Shown in pieces: positions 5,158-6,149 of a DNA stretch of 6,149 nucleotides (positions within the stretch are counted from its first letter, which is position 1; every line of letters begins with the position of its first letter). Source of the DNA: an uncultured Treponema sp. Its GTDB lineage: Bacteria; Spirochaetota; Spirochaetia; Treponematales; Treponemataceae. The translations under genes and the position numbers were made by a program. The DNA lies in contig CAJOQA010000078.1 in the NCBI GenBank assembly GCA_905236465.1, forward strand, positions 1 to 6,149, written 5' to 3'. A model generated the notes under the pieces. That model saw nothing but the letters and a program-made list of their open reading frames with translations, was not told the origin of the DNA and made no database searches.

Positions 5158-6149
5158 TCAAACTTTAAACTGGTCAATCTGGCTGCCTATTTTTTGGATT
5201 GACTCCTTCATCTTCTTTGTGATGTCAACAAGGGTGGAGCCTGTTTCGTTTATCTTTCTTGCTCCGACAGCCATTTCCTTCATGCTGTCTTTCATTTCCA
5301 AAGTTGAATCCTGAAGGTTCCTGACCTCAACCAAAATAGCCTGGTTTCCTGCTGACATTTCAGAAGAAGCCCTGCGGACTTCAGCGGTACTGTCATTCAT
5401 ATCGTGCAAGGCAGAAAAAATTTGCTTGGAGCCTTCTGACTGCTCATCCATGGCACTTTTTATTTCTTTTACAAGCTGGTCGGTGCTTTGGATGCCGGAG
5501 GCAACGTTGTCAAACATCTGTGTGGATTCAACGGATGCTGAAACCATGCTGTCTATTGAAGTTGAAATTTTCTTCAGCTGCTCTCCAATTCTCTTGGACT
5601 GGGAAGAAGATGTTTCTGAAAGTTTACGGATTTCATCAGCAACAACGCTGAAACCTTGGCCGGCCTTTCCTGCATGGGCAGCTTCTATGGCAGCGTTCAT
5701 GGCTAGGAGGTTTGTCTGACTTGCAATCTGAGCTATTGTCTTATTGGCATCTTGCAAGGTCTTGGATTCATCGCGGATGTTCTCTATCTTTTTGTTGACC
5801 CCCTGCTGCTTTTGCGCTCCGGCAGAAGCCTGAATCTTTAGGGATTCAAAGGCAGAAGCCATCCGTTCCACATTTTGGTTTACCGTAGCAATGTTGCCGA
5901 CCATTTCCTCTACGGCAGCAGATGCCTGTGTTACGCCAGCAGCCTGGCTTTCTATCATTTTGTCAAGGGACTGAATGTTGCTTGCAATCTCGTTCACGGC
6001 CCCTGCTGTTTCTTCAACCCCCGCAGCCTGATTGGTAATGCGGTTTCCCATACTGTCAATATTTGAAATAATCTCTGTAATGGAAGCCGACGTATCTTCT
6101 GCGCTAGATCTAAGGTCATCACCTGCAACAGAAAGGGTATCTTTTGACT
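5158..6149 (-). CDS. Methyl-accepting chemotaxis protein (partial, C-terminal signalling domain)
   Basis: This is the last 329 codons of a chemoreceptor; the ligand-binding domain, membrane segments and start lie beyond the right edge. An internal ATG at 6051 is not the start, because the frame stays open to the edge. The visible part is a long coiled coil. Window residues about 16-93 show a 28-residue periodicity (AEDT/VEET, then EI/EI/EM and NI/NI/NI), likely carrying methylation sites such as VEET. The conserved hairpin tip that binds CheA and CheW is at about 143-180 (SQTNLLAMNAAIEAAHAGK, then GFSVVADEIRKLSE). The returning helix ends in IDQFKV, with no NWETF-type CheR/CheB tether. It controls the flagellar motor through CheA. 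The next gene, an MglB-like binding protein, is 16 bases downstream and probably in the same operon, suggesting a ligand-presenting partner as MglB is for Trg in E. coli. Confidence 0.96.
   Translation of the reverse strand, partial: SKDTLSVAGDDLRSSAEDTSASITEIISNIDSMGNRITNQAAGVEETAGAVNEIASNIQSLDKMIESQAAGVTQASAAVEEMVGNIATVNQNVERMASAFESLKIQASAGAQKQQGVNKKIENIRDESKTLQDANKTIAQIASQTNLLAMNAAIEAAHAGKAGQGFSVVADEIRKLSETSSSQSKRIGEQLKKISTSIDSMVSASVESTQMFDNVASGIQSTDQLVKEIKSAMDEQSEGSKQIFSALHDMNDSTAEVRRASSEMSAGNQAILVEVRNLQDSTLEMKDSMKEMAVGARKINETGSTLVDITKKMKESIQKIGSQIDQFKV

Noticed and set aside
5142..5177. Upstream TTG start giving the sugar-binding protein 12 extra residues
   Set aside because: It would overlap the chemoreceptor's last codons and place charged residues ahead of the signal peptide. 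The ATG at 5141 starts a normal lipoprotein signal.
1..6149. A previously undescribed defence, mobile or RNA-based system
   Set aside because: Every coding region belongs to a known transport or chemotaxis family, and I saw no array, integrase, transposase, terminal repeats or structured RNA beyond the leader and gap hairpins.

Overview
The window looks like a piece of a spirochaete chromosome, most likely Treponema. The reasoning is by recall, not by search: the chemoreceptor has the heptad-rich repeats and C-terminus typical of treponemal receptors, both binding proteins are lipoproteins (one with a relaxed lipobox), base composition is moderately AT-rich, and starts carry GGAGG-type ribosome binding sites. 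A low-GC Firmicute is the main alternative. All supported genes lie on the minus strand, so the biological reading order runs from position 6149 down to 1. The plus strand appears to hold no genes.

Upstream block (6149-4095). The signalling half of a methyl-accepting chemotaxis protein enters from the right edge. Its stop is followed after 16 bases by a lipoprotein of the periplasmic sugar-binding (MglB/RbsB) family. No sugar ATPase or permease follows, so this binding protein may serve the receptor rather than a transporter. Compared with E. coli MglB, most hexose-contacting residues can be aligned, but two polar contacts and the calcium loop are missing.

Control region (4094-3957, 138 bases). 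It holds a near-consensus promoter (TTTACA, 17 bases, TATAAT). Immediately downstream is a 13-bp hairpin with a T-run that looks like an intrinsic terminator, then a strong ribosome binding site for the next gene.

Downstream block (3956-1). This is an oligopeptide ABC transporter operon in the order oppA (binding lipoprotein), oppB and oppC (permeases), and the start of oppD (ATPase, cut by the left edge). A 67-base gap with two small hairpins separates oppA from oppB. oppB and oppC overlap by 8 bases, and oppC and oppD are separated by 1 base. OppA would capture extracytoplasmic peptides, OppB and OppC would form the membrane channel, and OppD, with a partner outside the window, would supply ATP hydrolysis. 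The oppA-oppB hairpins and the weak TTG start of oppB fit an excess of binding protein over channel.

No gene-free stretch exceeds 300 bases. I see no RNA genes, mobile elements, CRISPR arrays or novel multi-gene system. The most interesting points are the receptor/binding-protein pair and the terminator-like hairpin placed just after the oppA promoter.
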